A DNA stretch of 64,000 nucleotides from Paenibacillus wulumuqiensis (GCF_000971965.1 NZ_LAQP01000013.1:124001-188000), one strand, 5' to 3'. Numbered from the stretch's first letter, positions 44,020-53,900 are shown. Translations and numbers: made by a program. The notes: generated from the sequence alone by a model not told the origin.

Positions 44020-45621
44020 GTGAATGAGAGAGTTGCCCAGTATAGAGATAAAATTGTCCAATACTGGAGAAGATTCAATAAAAATCAGAAAATACTACTG
44101 ATATCAACATTGGCCTTCATCATCATTGCAATCGTAGTACTGACAATACAATTTTCCAAAACAGAATATGAGGTAGCTTTCCAGGACATGGATGCTGCAG
44201 ATTCGGCAGCAGTTATGGAGTACTTAACCGGACAAGGAATTCCTTACCAGTTAAGCCAGGATGGCAAAAGCATTTCAGTACCAACAGAGAGTGCTGCTCA
44301 AGCAAAAGTAGCAGTAGGATCTCAAGGCTTGATCCAAAATGGTTCTATCGGATTCAGCGAGTTTAACACAAGTTCTTCCGCAATCGGGATGACCGATAAC
44401 GAATTTAATGTCAAATACAACAACGCACTGAATGGTGAAGTATCCCAATTGCTTCGCAACATGAATGGCGTTGAAAATGCAAAAGTACTGATTAACCTTC
44501 CTGAAGAAAGCCTGTTTGCAGCAACCGATGATCAAGATAATGCGACAGCATCCGTAGTCATGCAGTTCAAACCGGGCGTTCGTCTTACACAGGAAGCGAT
44601 TGATGGTTATTTCAACCTCGTAAGTACAGCAGTACCTCGTCTTCCGATTGAGAATATTACGATCACGAACGGTACAGACGGCAGTGAGCTTGTCTCCATA
44701 GTCAAAGGTGGCGGACGTGGTGATCTGATCGGTGCAGTACAGGACAATATGGCTTTACAAAAGAAATACGAGTCTGACGTAGAGAATAACATAAGACAAT
44801 TCTTGGCCAGACTGGTAGGACCTGAAAGGGTTAATGTTCTTGTAAATTCCACATTGAACTTTGATCAAAAAACATCCAAAGAGGAACTGGTAGAACCTGT
44901 AGATGAAGAAAACATGAAGGGCATCGAGATCAGCGCCCAGGAAATTCAGGAATCCTACACAGGCACAAGCACACCTGACAGCGGCGTAGCCGGTACAGGA
45001 AGCACAGACACTCCAACCTACCCGGGTGGCTCAGCCACCGGTAATAACGAATCCGAGAAATCACAAAGCACGATCAACTACGAAGTTAACCGGATTCATA
45101 ATGAAATTGCAGACAGCCCTTATCATGTGCAGGATCTGGCTATTACAGTAGCGATTGAACCAAATCCTAATTTGGATACCACCGCACAAGAAAATTTAAA
45201 TGGAGAAATTCAAAAGATGCTGCAAAGCATTGTAAGAGCTTCACTTGCAGAGAATGGAATTGACTATACTGCTAATGCAGATGCTCTTACCGCTAAAGTT
45301 AATGTTATTCCACAGGCATTCGCTACCAACCAAACAACCGATGAAGGATTCTTTGCTTCCAACATGAATTGGATCATCGGTGCGGCAGCAGCCTTGGCTC
45401 TTGGTATTGTCGGATTTATTATTTACCGTCGTCGTAAACAGCAGCAGCTGGCTGAAGAAATGGGAGAAGACATTATGCTTCCTCCAGTTACAGAACTTCC
45501 TTCCATTAGTTTGGACAACTTGACCAATGATAGTCAGGTACGCAAGCAGCTCGAATCACTGGCGAAAAAGAAACCGGACGAATTCGTAAATCTGCTGCGT
45601 ACATGGCTCGCTGACGAATAA
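44020..45621 (+). CDS. fliF: Flagellar MS-ring protein FliF
   Basis: The predicted 533-residue MS-ring protein is the platform of the basal body and houses the export gate. It has two membrane segments (about residues 25-45 and 448-468), between them the periplasm-side ring-building motifs with FSEFNTSSSAIGMTDNEF, and a Gly/Ser/Thr-rich loop (about 315-350). The C-terminal tail binds FliG. Translation starts at GTG 44020 with GGGGTGA upstream. Confidence 0.96.
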   Translation: MNERVAQYRDKIVQYWRRFNKNQKILLISTLAFIIIAIVVLTIQFSKTEYEVAFQDMDAADSAAVMEYLTGQGIPYQLSQDGKSISVPTESAAQAKVAVGSQGLIQNGSIGFSEFNTSSSAIGMTDNEFNVKYNNALNGEVSQLLRNMNGVENAKVLINLPEESLFAATDDQDNATASVVMQFKPGVRLTQEAIDGYFNLVSTAVPRLPIENITITNGTDGSELVSIVKGGGRGDLIGAVQDNMALQKKYESDVENNIRQFLARLVGPERVNVLVNSTLNFDQKTSKEELVEPVDEENMKGIEISAQEIQESYTGTSTPDSGVAGTGSTDTPTYPGGSATGNNESEKSQSTINYEVNRIHNEIADSPYHVQDLAITVAIEPNPNLDTTAQENLNGEIQKMLQSIVRASLAENGIDYTANADALTAKVNVIPQAFATNQTTDEGFFASNMNWIIGAAAALALGIVGFIIYRRRKQQQLAEEMGEDIMLPPVTELPSISLDNLTNDSQVRKQLESLAKKKPDEFVNLLRTWLADE

Positions 45622-45634
45622 GAGGTGAACGGGA

Positions 45635-46648
45635 TTGGCAAAGGGGACAGCTCCACTGAGCGGACGGCAAAAGGCAGCCATTTTATTGGTTGCCTTGGGT
45701 CCCGAAGTATCTGCTCAAATATTTAAACACCTACGTGATGAAGAAATCGAACAGCTTACACTGGAAATCGCCAATGTACGCAAAGTAGAGAGCGGGGATA
45801 AAGATACTATCATCGCCGAGTTCCATCAGATTTGTCTGGCACAGGAATACATTTCCCAGGGTGGTATCAACTACGCCAAGGAAATCCTGGAAAAAGCACT
45901 CGGAGAAAGCAAAGCACTGGAAGTTATCAATCGTCTGACAGCAACGCTGCAGGTTCGTCCTTTCGATTTTGCTCGTAAAGCGGACCCAAGTCAGATTTTG
46001 AACTTTATCCAGAATGAGAACCCGCAGACGATTGCACTCGTGCTTTCGTACTTGCAGTTCGAACAGGCTGCTTCCATTCTATCGTCGCTGCCTCAGGAAA
46101 AACAGGCTGAGGTTGCCCGTAGAGTTGCAGTAATGGATAGTACTTCACCTGAGATTATTGCCCAGATCGAACGTGTACTGGAGCAGAAGCTTTCTTCTAC
46201 GGTTACACAGGATTATACAAATGCAGGCGGTATCGAATCGATCGTACAGATTTTGAATGGTGTCGATCGCGGTACAGAAAGAACCATTCTTGATTCCCTG
46301 GAAATTCAGGATCCGGAACTGGCAGAAGAAATCAAAAAACGGATGTTTGTTTTCGAAGATATCGTCAATGTCGACAATCGTTCGATTCAGCGCATTATCC
46401 GCGATCTGGAAAATGCAGATCTGCAGCTGGCGCTCAAGGTGGCCAGCGAAGACGTACGCGAAGCGGTATTCAGCAACATGTCCAAGCGTATGGCAGACAC
46501 GTTCAAGGAAGAAATGGAATTCATGGGACCTGTACGTCTTAAAGATGTAGAGGAAGCACAAAGTCGTATCGTAGGCATTATCCGTAGACTCGAAGAATCC
46601 GGAGAAATCATCATAGCTCGTGGCGGAGGAGATGATATCATTGTCTAA
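45635..46648 (+). CDS. fliG: Flagellar motor switch protein FliG
   Basis: The predicted 337-residue C-ring protein contacts FliF and the stator. The N-terminal FliF-binding part starts LSGRQKAAILLVALGPE, the middle EHPQ-like motif appears as ENPQTIALVLSYL, and the C-terminal torque helix contains the charged residues in DDLE-like VDNRSIQRIIRDLEN. TTG 45635 follows AGAGGTGA by 6 bp. Its end overlaps fliH. Confidence 0.96.
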   Translation: MAKGTAPLSGRQKAAILLVALGPEVSAQIFKHLRDEEIEQLTLEIANVRKVESGDKDTIIAEFHQICLAQEYISQGGINYAKEILEKALGESKALEVINRLTATLQVRPFDFARKADPSQILNFIQNENPQTIALVLSYLQFEQAASILSSLPQEKQAEVARRVAVMDSTSPEIIAQIERVLEQKLSSTVTQDYTNAGGIESIVQILNGVDRGTERTILDSLEIQDPELAEEIKKRMFVFEDIVNVDNRSIQRIIRDLENADLQLALKVASEDVREAVFSNMSKRMADTFKEEMEFMGPVRLKDVEEAQSRIVGIIRRLEESGEIIIARGGGDDIIV

Positions 46649-47489
46649 TTTGATAAAATCATCCCAGTATATTCCGGTTGAAATTCTTAAAAAACTGGAT
46701 CTTAGCAAAGATCATTTCAAACCAACCAATCTGGCGGCTGGCGCTCATCAGCAGGTTCCACACATCGTGTATGACCAGCCGCGGATTGATGAACAAACCG
46801 TTTTATTAAAAGAACAAATGCTTGCGGATGCTCGTGAATTCGCAGAACGTCAGGTACGCGAAGCAGCAGAAGAAGCGGAACGTATCCTTCAGAACGCGCA
46901 GGAAATGATTGCTTCCTGGTGGGATGAACGGCGTGAACAGGACGAGCATCTGATTGAAGCAGTTAAGGCTCAAGCTTTCCAGGAAGGCTATGAGGAGGGG
47001 CAGCAGCGCGCAGAGACTGAGATGCAGCAGCGCATTAATGAGATGATGCAGGAAGCTCAGACGGTACTGACCCAGGCTTATGAAGCCAAAGAACAAATTA
47101 TTCAGGAAGCGGAACCATTCCTTGTTAATCTTAGCTGCGGAATTGCCGAGAAGGTTATCGACAAAGAGCTGGCTGACCAGCAGGAACTGGTTCTTTCCTT
47201 AATTAAGAAGACGCTTGCCCGTAAGCGGGAACAGGGATTGATCACATTGTGTGTAAACCCTTCCCAGTTTGATTTTATTCATGCAGCAAGAGAAGAACTG
47301 GTACTGGCTATTGATTCACAGGCAGAACTCCAGATTCTCCCGGATGCGACAGTTCGTGACCGCGGCTGTGTCATCCGCTCAGCATTCGGAAGTGTGGATG
47401 CACGTGTGGATACCCAGCTGGCAGAACTGAAAAAAGAACTTCTTCGTTTGGCACTCCATGATGAAGAGCGGGGTAATGCGAATGTTTGA
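46641..47489 (+). CDS. fliH: Flagellar assembly protein FliH
   Basis: The predicted 282-residue FliH binds and restrains the export ATPase FliI. A long charged coiled coil (about residues 55-150, rich in Glu, Gln and Arg) is followed by a C-terminal V-ATPase subunit E-like domain (LVNLSCGIAEKVIDKEL and DRGCVIRSAFGSVDARVDTQL). I chose TTG 46641 because GGAGGAG lies 9 bp before it; GTG 46620 and ATG 46632 in the same frame are poorer. It overlaps fliG by 8 bp and fliI by 14 bp or more. Confidence 0.9.
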   Translation: MSNLIKSSQYIPVEILKKLDLSKDHFKPTNLAAGAHQQVPHIVYDQPRIDEQTVLLKEQMLADAREFAERQVREAAEEAERILQNAQEMIASWWDERREQDEHLIEAVKAQAFQEGYEEGQQRAETEMQQRINEMMQEAQTVLTQAYEAKEQIIQEAEPFLVNLSCGIAEKVIDKELADQQELVLSLIKKTLARKREQGLITLCVNPSQFDFIHAAREELVLAIDSQAELQILPDATVRDRGCVIRSAFGSVDARVDTQLAELKKELLRLALHDEERGNANV

Positions 47490-48801
47490 TCTGAATGCTG
47501 GTCGTTATCTGGAATATATCAAACAGCTTGATCCAGTACGAATTAATGGTAAAGTAACCCAGGTTATTGGGCTTATGGTTGAATCCGAAGGACCTGATGC
47601 CAGCATCGGAGAACTATGTTACATCTATCCTACCAAGGGTGCCGATCCACTTCGTGCCGAAGTGGTCGGGTTCCGGGATAACAAGGTGCTGTTAATGCCG
47701 CTGGGGGAACTGCAATCGATCGGCCCAGGCTGTGACGTTGTCGGTACAGGCAAACCGCTGACGGTACAGGTAGGCTCCGAACTGCTGGGTAAGGTGCTGG
47801 ATGGCCTTGGACAGCCGCTCGATGGGTCATTGCTTCCGGCACGTATGACTCACTATTCGACCTTTAATACACCTCCCAACCCGATGACCCGTCCGAGAGT
47901 ACAGGATCCGATGAGCGTGGGCGTACGAGCCATTGACGGCCTGCTGACAATTGGCAAAGGACAGCGGGTAGGTATCTTTGCTGGTTCCGGGGTTGGTAAA
48001 AGTACACTGATGGGCATGATTGCCCGCAATACCGAAGCGGATGTGAACGTCATTGCCCTTATTGGGGAGCGGGGACGTGAAGTACGTGACTTTATCGAGC
48101 GTGATCTAGGGCCGGAAGGGCTACAGCGTTCGATAGTCATCGTAGCGACCTCAGACCAACCGGCGCTTATCCGTCTTAAAGGGGCCTTAATTGCCACAAC
48201 TATCGCAGAATATTTCCGTGATCGGGGTATGAACGTCATGTTTATGATGGACTCGGTTACCCGTTATGCGATGGCTCAACGTGAGATTGGTCTTGCTGTC
48301 GGCGAACCACCCGCCATGCGCGGATATACACCGTCGGTATTTGCCGGATTACCCAAACTGCTGGAGCGTGCCGGTACAGGACCAAATGGTTCCATTACAG
48401 CATTCTATACGGTACTGGTAGATGGGGATGATATGAATGAGCCGATAGCGGATGCGGTACGTGGTATCCTTGATGGACATATTGTACTCAACCGGGCAAT
48501 TGCCAATAAAGGACAGTTCCCGGCAATCGACGTACTTGCCAGTATCAGCCGGGTTATGAAGGATATTGTAACGGAAGAACAGACTGATGCCGCCAACAAT
48601 ATGAAGCGTCTGATGTCTGTATATAAAGAATCCGAAGATTTAATTAATATTGGTGCCTACCAGAGGGGATCCAGTCCGGATATCGATGAAGCGATCGAAC
48701 GGATCAAGGATGTCTGGAATTTTACAAAACAAAAGGTGCATGAGAAGACGACACTAACCGATGCGCAAGAGCAGATGATTTCCGAATTTGTGAGGAGCTG
48801 A
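47476..48801 (+). CDS. fliI: Flagellum-specific ATP synthase FliI
   Basis: The predicted ~441-residue ATPase energises flagellar type III export. Walker A is GIFAGSGVGKSTLMGMIARN, Walker B lies in MNVMFMMDSVTRYAMAQ, and GEPPAMRGYTPSVFAGLP is diagnostic for the FliI/SctN branch. In-frame ATGs at 47458, 47461, 47476 and 47482 make the start uncertain; the last two are best placed for a GAGCGGGG site. It overlaps the end of fliH. Confidence 0.93.
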   Translation: MRMFDLNAGRYLEYIKQLDPVRINGKVTQVIGLMVESEGPDASIGELCYIYPTKGADPLRAEVVGFRDNKVLLMPLGELQSIGPGCDVVGTGKPLTVQVGSELLGKVLDGLGQPLDGSLLPARMTHYSTFNTPPNPMTRPRVQDPMSVGVRAIDGLLTIGKGQRVGIFAGSGVGKSTLMGMIARNTEADVNVIALIGERGREVRDFIERDLGPEGLQRSIVIVATSDQPALIRLKGALIATTIAEYFRDRGMNVMFMMDSVTRYAMAQREIGLAVGEPPAMRGYTPSVFAGLPKLLERAGTGPNGSITAFYTVLVDGDDMNEPIADAVRGILDGHIVLNRAIANKGQFPAIDVLASISRVMKDIVTEEQTDAANNMKRLMSVYKESEDLINIGAYQRGSSPDIDEAIERIKDVWNFTKQKVHEKTTLTDAQEQMISEFVRS

Positions 48802-48807
48802 TGAGTT

Positions 48808-49251
48808 ATGAATTTCCAGTATAACTTTCAAAAGGTTGTAGACATTAAATCAAGTGCTAAAAACCAGGCAGAATGGCTTTTATCCACAGCTTTGGGCGAG
48901 TTACAGGCACAAGAACAATCACTGGAGCAGTTACTGGAAGATCAGAACCGCACACTGGAAGCTATTAATCAGGCTATTGAGCAGTGTGCTCCCATATCGG
49001 AATTACAGGATATGCAGCGTTATATTGTCTATCTGGATCAATGTATTTCCAAAAAAATATCGGATGTTCACCAGGCACAAGTAAATGTGGAACACAAAAA
49101 GCTTCATTTAACCGAGAAAATGGTCGATGAAAAAGTATGGCTTCAGGCCAAAGATAAAGCAAAAGCAAAATTCATGCAGGAGAATATGCTGCGTGAGCAA
49201 AATGAACTGGATGAGATGGCGACTGTACGATTCGCTATGCAATCGAAATAG
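48808..49251 (+). CDS. fliJ: Flagellar export chaperone FliJ
   Basis: The predicted 147-residue, almost wholly coiled-coil protein is in the FliJ position. FliJ inserts into the FliI ring and links it to FlhA. Sequence is poorly conserved in the family; the N-terminus MNFQYNFQKVVDIK and the amphipathic, Gln/Glu-rich pattern fit. GAGGAG precedes ATG 48808, 6 bp after the fliI stop. Confidence 0.88.
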   Translation: MNFQYNFQKVVDIKSSAKNQAEWLLSTALGELQAQEQSLEQLLEDQNRTLEAINQAIEQCAPISELQDMQRYIVYLDQCISKKISDVHQAQVNVEHKKLHLTEKMVDEKVWLQAKDKAKAKFMQENMLREQNELDEMATVRFAMQSK

Positions 49252-49355
49252 ATTGTAATCTGATCCGTCTAACAGCACCCGGAAGCTGAGAATGTACATG
49301 GCTTACCTGATCAGTGAAGAATCATGAAGGATGTTTTTGCTCAAGGAGGATTACC

Positions 49356-50297
49356 GTGGCAAAGAAAAATCTGGATTTGGATGTCGATGTGGAAAAAGAG
49401 TCAGGCGGGCTCGGAAGATTTCTTTTTATCGCTACTCCAATTCTGTTTACCCTTGTATTGGTAGGCGCAATCGTAATGTTATTCAATGTGGATTTACGAC
49501 AAAGCATGTTCAACACACTGGATAAAATTCCTATAGTGAAAAATTGGGTCCCATCTGCCGATAAAGGTAATAGCACAGATGTTGCATCCAATCAAAGTGA
49601 AAGTAACGCAGCAACTGTAGAGCAGTTAAAGCAGCAGCTGGACGAGGCGAAGAAAGCACAGGCTACACAGGCCCAGGAGCTCAAAAAGCTTCAGGATCAG
49701 CTGAAAAGCCAGACTCCAGCCGCAAATGGTGGAGCAACAGGTACAGCAACTACACCTGCAGCCGGTACAGCGCCAGCAGGAGCTGCAAGTACGGTTACTA
49801 CACCAACCGAGCAGGACAAACAGCTGAAAAATCTGGCGAATGTGTACTCCGATATGAGCGCTTCCAAAGCGGCAGCGATTATACAGAATATGACTACAGA
49901 TGAACAGATACTGATTTTCAGCAAAATGAACTCTCAGGACCAGGCAAGCATTTTACAGAAAATGGACCCAAAAGCAGCTGCCGATACCTCACTGGCTTTG
50001 AAAAATGCCACAGAAGCAAGCCTGGCTGCGCTGCAGGTGAAAACGAGCAGCACGCCAACGCCAACAGTTACAGCAAGTACGAAGCTTGATAGCGAGGCAC
50101 TCGCGCAAACCTTTACAACAATGCCAGCCAACAGTGCTGCATCATTGCTGCTGCAAACCGCAAAGGTAAGCCAGGGCAAGGTGCTGCAGGTTCTGAACAC
50201 GATAGACGATTCTACACGGGCTGGAATTCTATCAGCCATGTCTGCTGAGGATCCGGCTGGAACTGCTCAAATTGTAAACCGTTTGATGGCGAACTAA
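49356..50297 (+). CDS. ylxF: MotE/YlxF-type flagellar protein with MgtE N-like domain
   Basis: The predicted 313-residue protein is in the ylxF position between fliJ and fliK. One N-terminal membrane segment (about residues 20-43) is followed by a coiled coil and Ala/Thr/Pro-rich linker, and then an MgtE-N/FliG-M-like helical repeat (VYSDMSASKAAAIIQNMTTD, FSKMNSQDQASILQKMDPKA). Such proteins are named MotE and in some bacteria stabilise the stator. GTG 49356 follows AAGGAGGA; upstream in-frame starts overlap that site. The far C-terminus holds a second copy of the repeat-like pattern. Confidence 0.85.
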   Translation: MAKKNLDLDVDVEKESGGLGRFLFIATPILFTLVLVGAIVMLFNVDLRQSMFNTLDKIPIVKNWVPSADKGNSTDVASNQSESNAATVEQLKQQLDEAKKAQATQAQELKKLQDQLKSQTPAANGGATGTATTPAAGTAPAGAASTVTTPTEQDKQLKNLANVYSDMSASKAAAIIQNMTTDEQILIFSKMNSQDQASILQKMDPKAAADTSLALKNATEASLAALQVKTSSTPTPTVTASTKLDSEALAQTFTTMPANSAASLLLQTAKVSQGKVLQVLNTIDDSTRAGILSAMSAEDPAGTAQIVNRLMAN

Positions 50298-50401
50298 CCT
50301 CACTAGGAAGGATCGGAATCATTTCCTATTCTAACGAAAACAGTCATAAGCAGGAATTCCTTCTTATTAAAATTTGCCCCTCGGTAGGTGATAATTAGTA
50401 T

Positions 50402-51820
50402 ATGAGCATGATACTTCAAAACATGACAACAACAGCAGCAACAGCCAAGACCCCGGCAACAGCTTCAGCTGGAGGAACAGGAAGTACAGCAGCCGCAGGA
50501 TTTAATCAGGCGCTGACGTACGTAATGGGTTCCGCGGGAACAGCAGGCACTGCTGCAACTACTTCGATGGCCGGTCAGGTTTCTGCAGGAGTTATGGGTT
50601 CTGCCGCTTCGTTACTGGAAATGCTTCAACAAATGATTTCCGGTAACCAGGACAACATGGAAGGGAGTCAGGGAGAGCAAGTAGAGAAAGTTGGCAAGTT
50701 ACTGGATGATCTCCTCGGTAAGCTGGAAGATATGGATGCTTCCATAGTAAGTGATCCTAACCTGATGCAATCGCTGCAAGGATGGTTGGTTCAGGTACAA
50801 CAGGTATTATCGGGAGAAGGTTCCGAAGCACAGGGAGAAGGTACAGATACGGCTCAGGCAGCTGTCGGACAACAGACAGCACAACCGCTGACAGCAACAC
50901 TTCCGGCGATTGCACAACAGCCAGAGACACTGCGGTTTGCAGTAGCTGATGCAGTATCCCAGGTCGTTGACAAACTTCAGGCTGTACAGAGTGGAAGTCA
51001 GCAAGCTGAACCCAAGCTGGAGCAGCTCCTGAATGAGCTTCAGAATGTACTGCAAAAATCAGGCGAATCTACAGGTGGACAAGCCAGTGGTGGACAAACT
51101 GGTAATCAACAACAGTCAAACACACCATTTCAGGTAGTCGCTGCTCAAGATTCCGAGACTGTAAATAGTGCTTCAACATTTCAGACAGCAAGTGCAGTAG
51201 AGAGTACAGAAGCTGCAGCGACTCAGACACAGCATCAAGAACCGGTAATCGTAACTGCCGGCCAGCTGGCAATGAAAGCTGATTCTACACCATTGACGAC
51301 CGCTGCACCACCACCAACCATTAATGCACAAAATTTTTCCCAGGAGATGGGGAAATTTATCGTAAGCAAGTTTGATATTCAGCAGCTTAACGGTGTATCC
51401 GAAGCCAAGATTATTTTGAATCCGGAACAGCTGGGACAGGTTGATGTTAAGATCAGCATTCAAGATGGACAGCTAATCGCGCAGTTTGTTACGGAAAAGC
51501 ATGGAGCCAAAGATATACTGGAGCAGCAAATGTCACAGCTTCGCTCGGCACTTCAAGCTCAGGGACTTCAGGTAGAAAAACTCGAAGTCACTCAAAGTTC
51601 TTCGTTACAATCCGATATATATAATGGGGGACAAGGATTCCAGTCTGGTTCCGACCAGCAGCAATCCGGACGCCGATCCAAATCCAAAGAAGAACAAAAT
51701 GACGATGCGATTCTGGCAGCAGAGCTTGGTAATGAACTGAATGAATGGCGTGGAGAGAGAATGAGTGCAGGAACCGCCAATATGACTGCTTATGGCAGTA
51801 CGTATGTAGCTAAAGCTTAA
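50402..51820 (+). CDS. fliK: Flagellar hook-length control protein FliK
   Basis: The predicted 472-residue FliK is a secreted ruler that measures hook length and switches the export gate through FlhB. The first 300 residues are low-complexity (Ala, Thr, Gly, Gln). The C-terminal Flg_hook domain (about 310-410) has the family core ILNPEQLGQVDVKIS and EQQMSQLRSALQAQGLQV. The ATG at 50402 has a modest TAGGTGA site; 50408 is possible. A 104-bp gap separates it from ylxF. Confidence 0.93.
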   Translation: MSMILQNMTTTAATAKTPATASAGGTGSTAAAGFNQALTYVMGSAGTAGTAATTSMAGQVSAGVMGSAASLLEMLQQMISGNQDNMEGSQGEQVEKVGKLLDDLLGKLEDMDASIVSDPNLMQSLQGWLVQVQQVLSGEGSEAQGEGTDTAQAAVGQQTAQPLTATLPAIAQQPETLRFAVADAVSQVVDKLQAVQSGSQQAEPKLEQLLNELQNVLQKSGESTGGQASGGQTGNQQQSNTPFQVVAAQDSETVNSASTFQTASAVESTEAAATQTQHQEPVIVTAGQLAMKADSTPLTTAAPPPTINAQNFSQEMGKFIVSKFDIQQLNGVSEAKIILNPEQLGQVDVKISIQDGQLIAQFVTEKHGAKDILEQQMSQLRSALQAQGLQVEKLEVTQSSSLQSDIYNGGQGFQSGSDQQQSGRRSKSKEEQNDDAILAAELGNELNEWRGERMSAGTANMTAYGSTYVAKA

Positions 51821-51841
51821 TTATGGATGGAGGTGAATGTT

Positions 51842-52606
51842 TTGCCGAATTTGATTTCCACATCGAATACATGGCCGAACTATTCCGCAAGTAATGTAAA
51901 AACGGCCGCAGCCAACCCGAAAACGGAGTTGGGACAAGATCAATTTATGGCGCTGCTGGTAGCTCAATTGAAAAACCAGGATCCCATGTCGCCTATGGAT
52001 AACTCACAGTTTATCGCTCAGATGGCTCAGTTCTCCTCACTGACACAATTAACAAAAATCGGAGAAAAGCTTGATAATCTGAAAGGATCTGTCGATACTT
52101 CATTAGGAGCTTCTTCAGAGCTGATCGGCAAGAAGGTCACCTGGCTTAATGAAGCAACAGACAGCAAAACAGGCGAGAAAACATCCACTTATGAAACAGG
52201 CATCGTAGAAGGTATCGTTATGAAGGGCGGAGTTCAATACGCACAGGTAGGCGCAGACGCAGTTCCATTAACACTGATTGCAAAAGTGGAAACGGCGACA
52301 TCCAAAGCGGCTGAAGCGACACCAGCTGCAAGTACAGCGACACAGACGCCAGCGAGTACTACGGCAACACCGGCTGCAAGTAATACTTCACCTGCGGCAA
52401 CAGATAGCCCGGCAACGACTGCACCAGCTGCTGCAGAGACCGAGACAGCTTCTGCTGTTCCAACGGATGCATCTGCTCAACCGACAGCACCAGCAGCAGA
52501 GAACACCCAGACTGTACCTGCTTCATCTACAACGGATACACAAGCCAATAATCAAGCGGCTGAAGAAAGCAATACAGCAGCAGATCCAGAGGCTGCGGTG
52601 TCATGA
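51842..52606 (+). CDS. flgD: Flagellar hook capping protein FlgD with long disordered tail
   Basis: The predicted 254-residue FlgD caps the growing hook. The N-terminal conserved block is complete (GQDQFMALLVAQLKNQDPMSP, NSQFIAQMAQFSSLTQL), followed by a beta-rich part to about residue 150. The last ~100 residues are only Ala, Thr, Pro, Ser, Gln and Glu, an extension absent from the roughly 140-residue B. subtilis protein. TTG 51842 is 5 bp after GGAGGTGA; the in-frame ATG 51827 precedes that site. The stop overlaps the next start (ATGA). Confidence 0.93.
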   Translation: MPNLISTSNTWPNYSASNVKTAAANPKTELGQDQFMALLVAQLKNQDPMSPMDNSQFIAQMAQFSSLTQLTKIGEKLDNLKGSVDTSLGASSELIGKKVTWLNEATDSKTGEKTSTYETGIVEGIVMKGGVQYAQVGADAVPLTLIAKVETATSKAAEATPAASTATQTPASTTATPAASNTSPAATDSPATTAPAAAETETASAVPTDASAQPTAPAAENTQTVPASSTTDTQANNQAAEESNTAADPEAAVS

Positions 52607-52983
52607 GCGGCCCCATTCAAGTAGGCCAGCTGTATCCGTCCAATATCAATTCCGGATTGCTGGGACGCAGTAAAAGTACGATATCAGGTTCCAAACCCAA
52701 TGAGTTTCAAAACATTCTGGATCAGAACATGCTCAAGTTCAGCAATCACGCTTCCAAGCGTCTGGAGCAACGAGGAATTGAATTTAGCAGTGAGCAGATG
52801 AACAGTTTGAATCAGGCGATTGATAAAGCCGCCGCCAAAGGCTCCAAAGATTCATTGATTTTAATGCAAAACAATGTCGCTCTTATCGTCAATGTGCCCA
52901 ATAGGACCGTTGTTACCGCCATGGATGGCAACTCAATGAAAGATAATGTATTCACTCAGATTGATAGTGCTGTAATTATTTAA
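52603..52983 (+). CDS. Flagellar operon protein, TIGR02530 type
   Basis: The predicted 126-residue protein matches the small flagellar-operon family typified by TIGR02530, found between flgD and flgE in many Bacillota and Clostridia. The characteristic central part is FSNHASKRLEQRGIEFSSEQ, followed by a hydrophobic beta region (DSLILMQNNVALIVNVPNRT) and TAMDG. Its role is not established; being between cap and hook genes suggests a hook assembly role. It overlaps flgD by 4 bp, so translation is coupled. Confidence 0.85.
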   Translation: MSGPIQVGQLYPSNINSGLLGRSKSTISGSKPNEFQNILDQNMLKFSNHASKRLEQRGIEFSSEQMNSLNQAIDKAAAKGSKDSLILMQNNVALIVNVPNRTVVTAMDGNSMKDNVFTQIDSAVII

Positions 52984-53014
52984 TTCTCTGGCCGGACCAG
53001 TAATGGAGAGCCAG

Positions 53015-53042
53015 GAGACTGCCGACCGACTGACGCAGTCTC
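53015..53042 (+). repeat. Perfect stem-loop just upstream of flgE
   Basis: GAGACTGC and GCAGTCTC form a perfect 8-bp stem with a 12-nt loop, 38 bp before flgE. No T run follows, so it is more likely an RNA-stability or processing element than a terminator. Confidence 0.6.
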
Positions 53043-53079
53043 AACCACCACATTATGCATTCATTAGGAGGAAGTATTA

Positions 53080-53898
53080 ATGATAAGATCCATGTATTCC
53101 GGCGTTTCAGGTATGAAAGGTTTTCAAACCAAACTGGACGTCATCGGTAACAACATCGCAAACGTAAATACAACAGGTTTCAAAAGCTCCCGTGTCATGT
53201 TCCAGGATATCCTGAGCCAGACTACCAAAGGGGTAACGGCTCCAGTAGACGGAGAAAGCGGTGGGGTAAACGCTCAGCAGGTAGGTCTGGGTGTGAAAAC
53301 TTCTTCGATTGATACTCTTCATCTGGCAGGGAGTGCACAGACAACAAATAACCCGACAGACCTGCGTATCGATGGCGATGGTTTCTTCGCTATCAAGCTG
53401 TCTGCAGAGCAGGAAGTTCCTTACCTGACACGTGCCGGTGACTTCCATGTCGATGCTTCCCGCCAGCTCGTAACATCGGATGGAGCATTTGTGGTTGATA
53501 GCGGTGGAGAACCGATTCAGATTAATGAAGCTGCCGTTTCCTTCAGTATTCAAAATAACGGTACTCTGCTGTATACACTGGCAGATGGCACAACTGAAGC
53601 AGGTCCTCAGTTGGGTATTGCCAAAGTGGTAAACCCGGGTGGTCTGGAAAAAATCGGTGGCAGTCTTTATCGTGTAACGCCGAACGCCAACCCCGAGGGT
53701 ACGATTGAATTGCTGACCGGTGCAGATACTGAGAATGGTACAGGCGCAATCGTAGCTGGTCAGCTGGAAATGTCCAACGTCGATCTGACTGGTGAATTTA
53801 CCGAGATGATCGTAGCACAGCGTGGTTTCCAGGCGAACTCCCGTATCATTACCACTTCTGATGAGATCCTTCAGGAAGTTGTTAACCTGAAACGATAA
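53080..53898 (+). CDS. flgE: Flagellar hook protein FlgE (FlgG-family)
   Basis: The predicted 272-residue hook-basal body protein starts with the rod/hook motif MYSGVSGMKGFQTKLDVIGNNIANVNTTGFK, split here by usual spacing, and ends QRGFQANSRIITTSDEILQEVVNLKR. Its length is like B. subtilis FlgE (once called FlgG), which forms the hook although it is shorter than the Salmonella one. A strong AGGAGG precedes ATG 53080. From sequence alone FlgG (distal rod) is a possible alternative; operon position favours hook. Confidence 0.88.
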   Translation: MIRSMYSGVSGMKGFQTKLDVIGNNIANVNTTGFKSSRVMFQDILSQTTKGVTAPVDGESGGVNAQQVGLGVKTSSIDTLHLAGSAQTTNNPTDLRIDGDGFFAIKLSAEQEVPYLTRAGDFHVDASRQLVTSDGAFVVDSGGEPIQINEAAVSFSIQNNGTLLYTLADGTTEAGPQLGIAKVVNPGGLEKIGGSLYRVTPNANPEGTIELLTGADTENGTGAIVAGQLEMSNVDLTGEFTEMIVAQRGFQANSRIITTSDEILQEVVNLKR

Positions 53899-53900
53899 TC

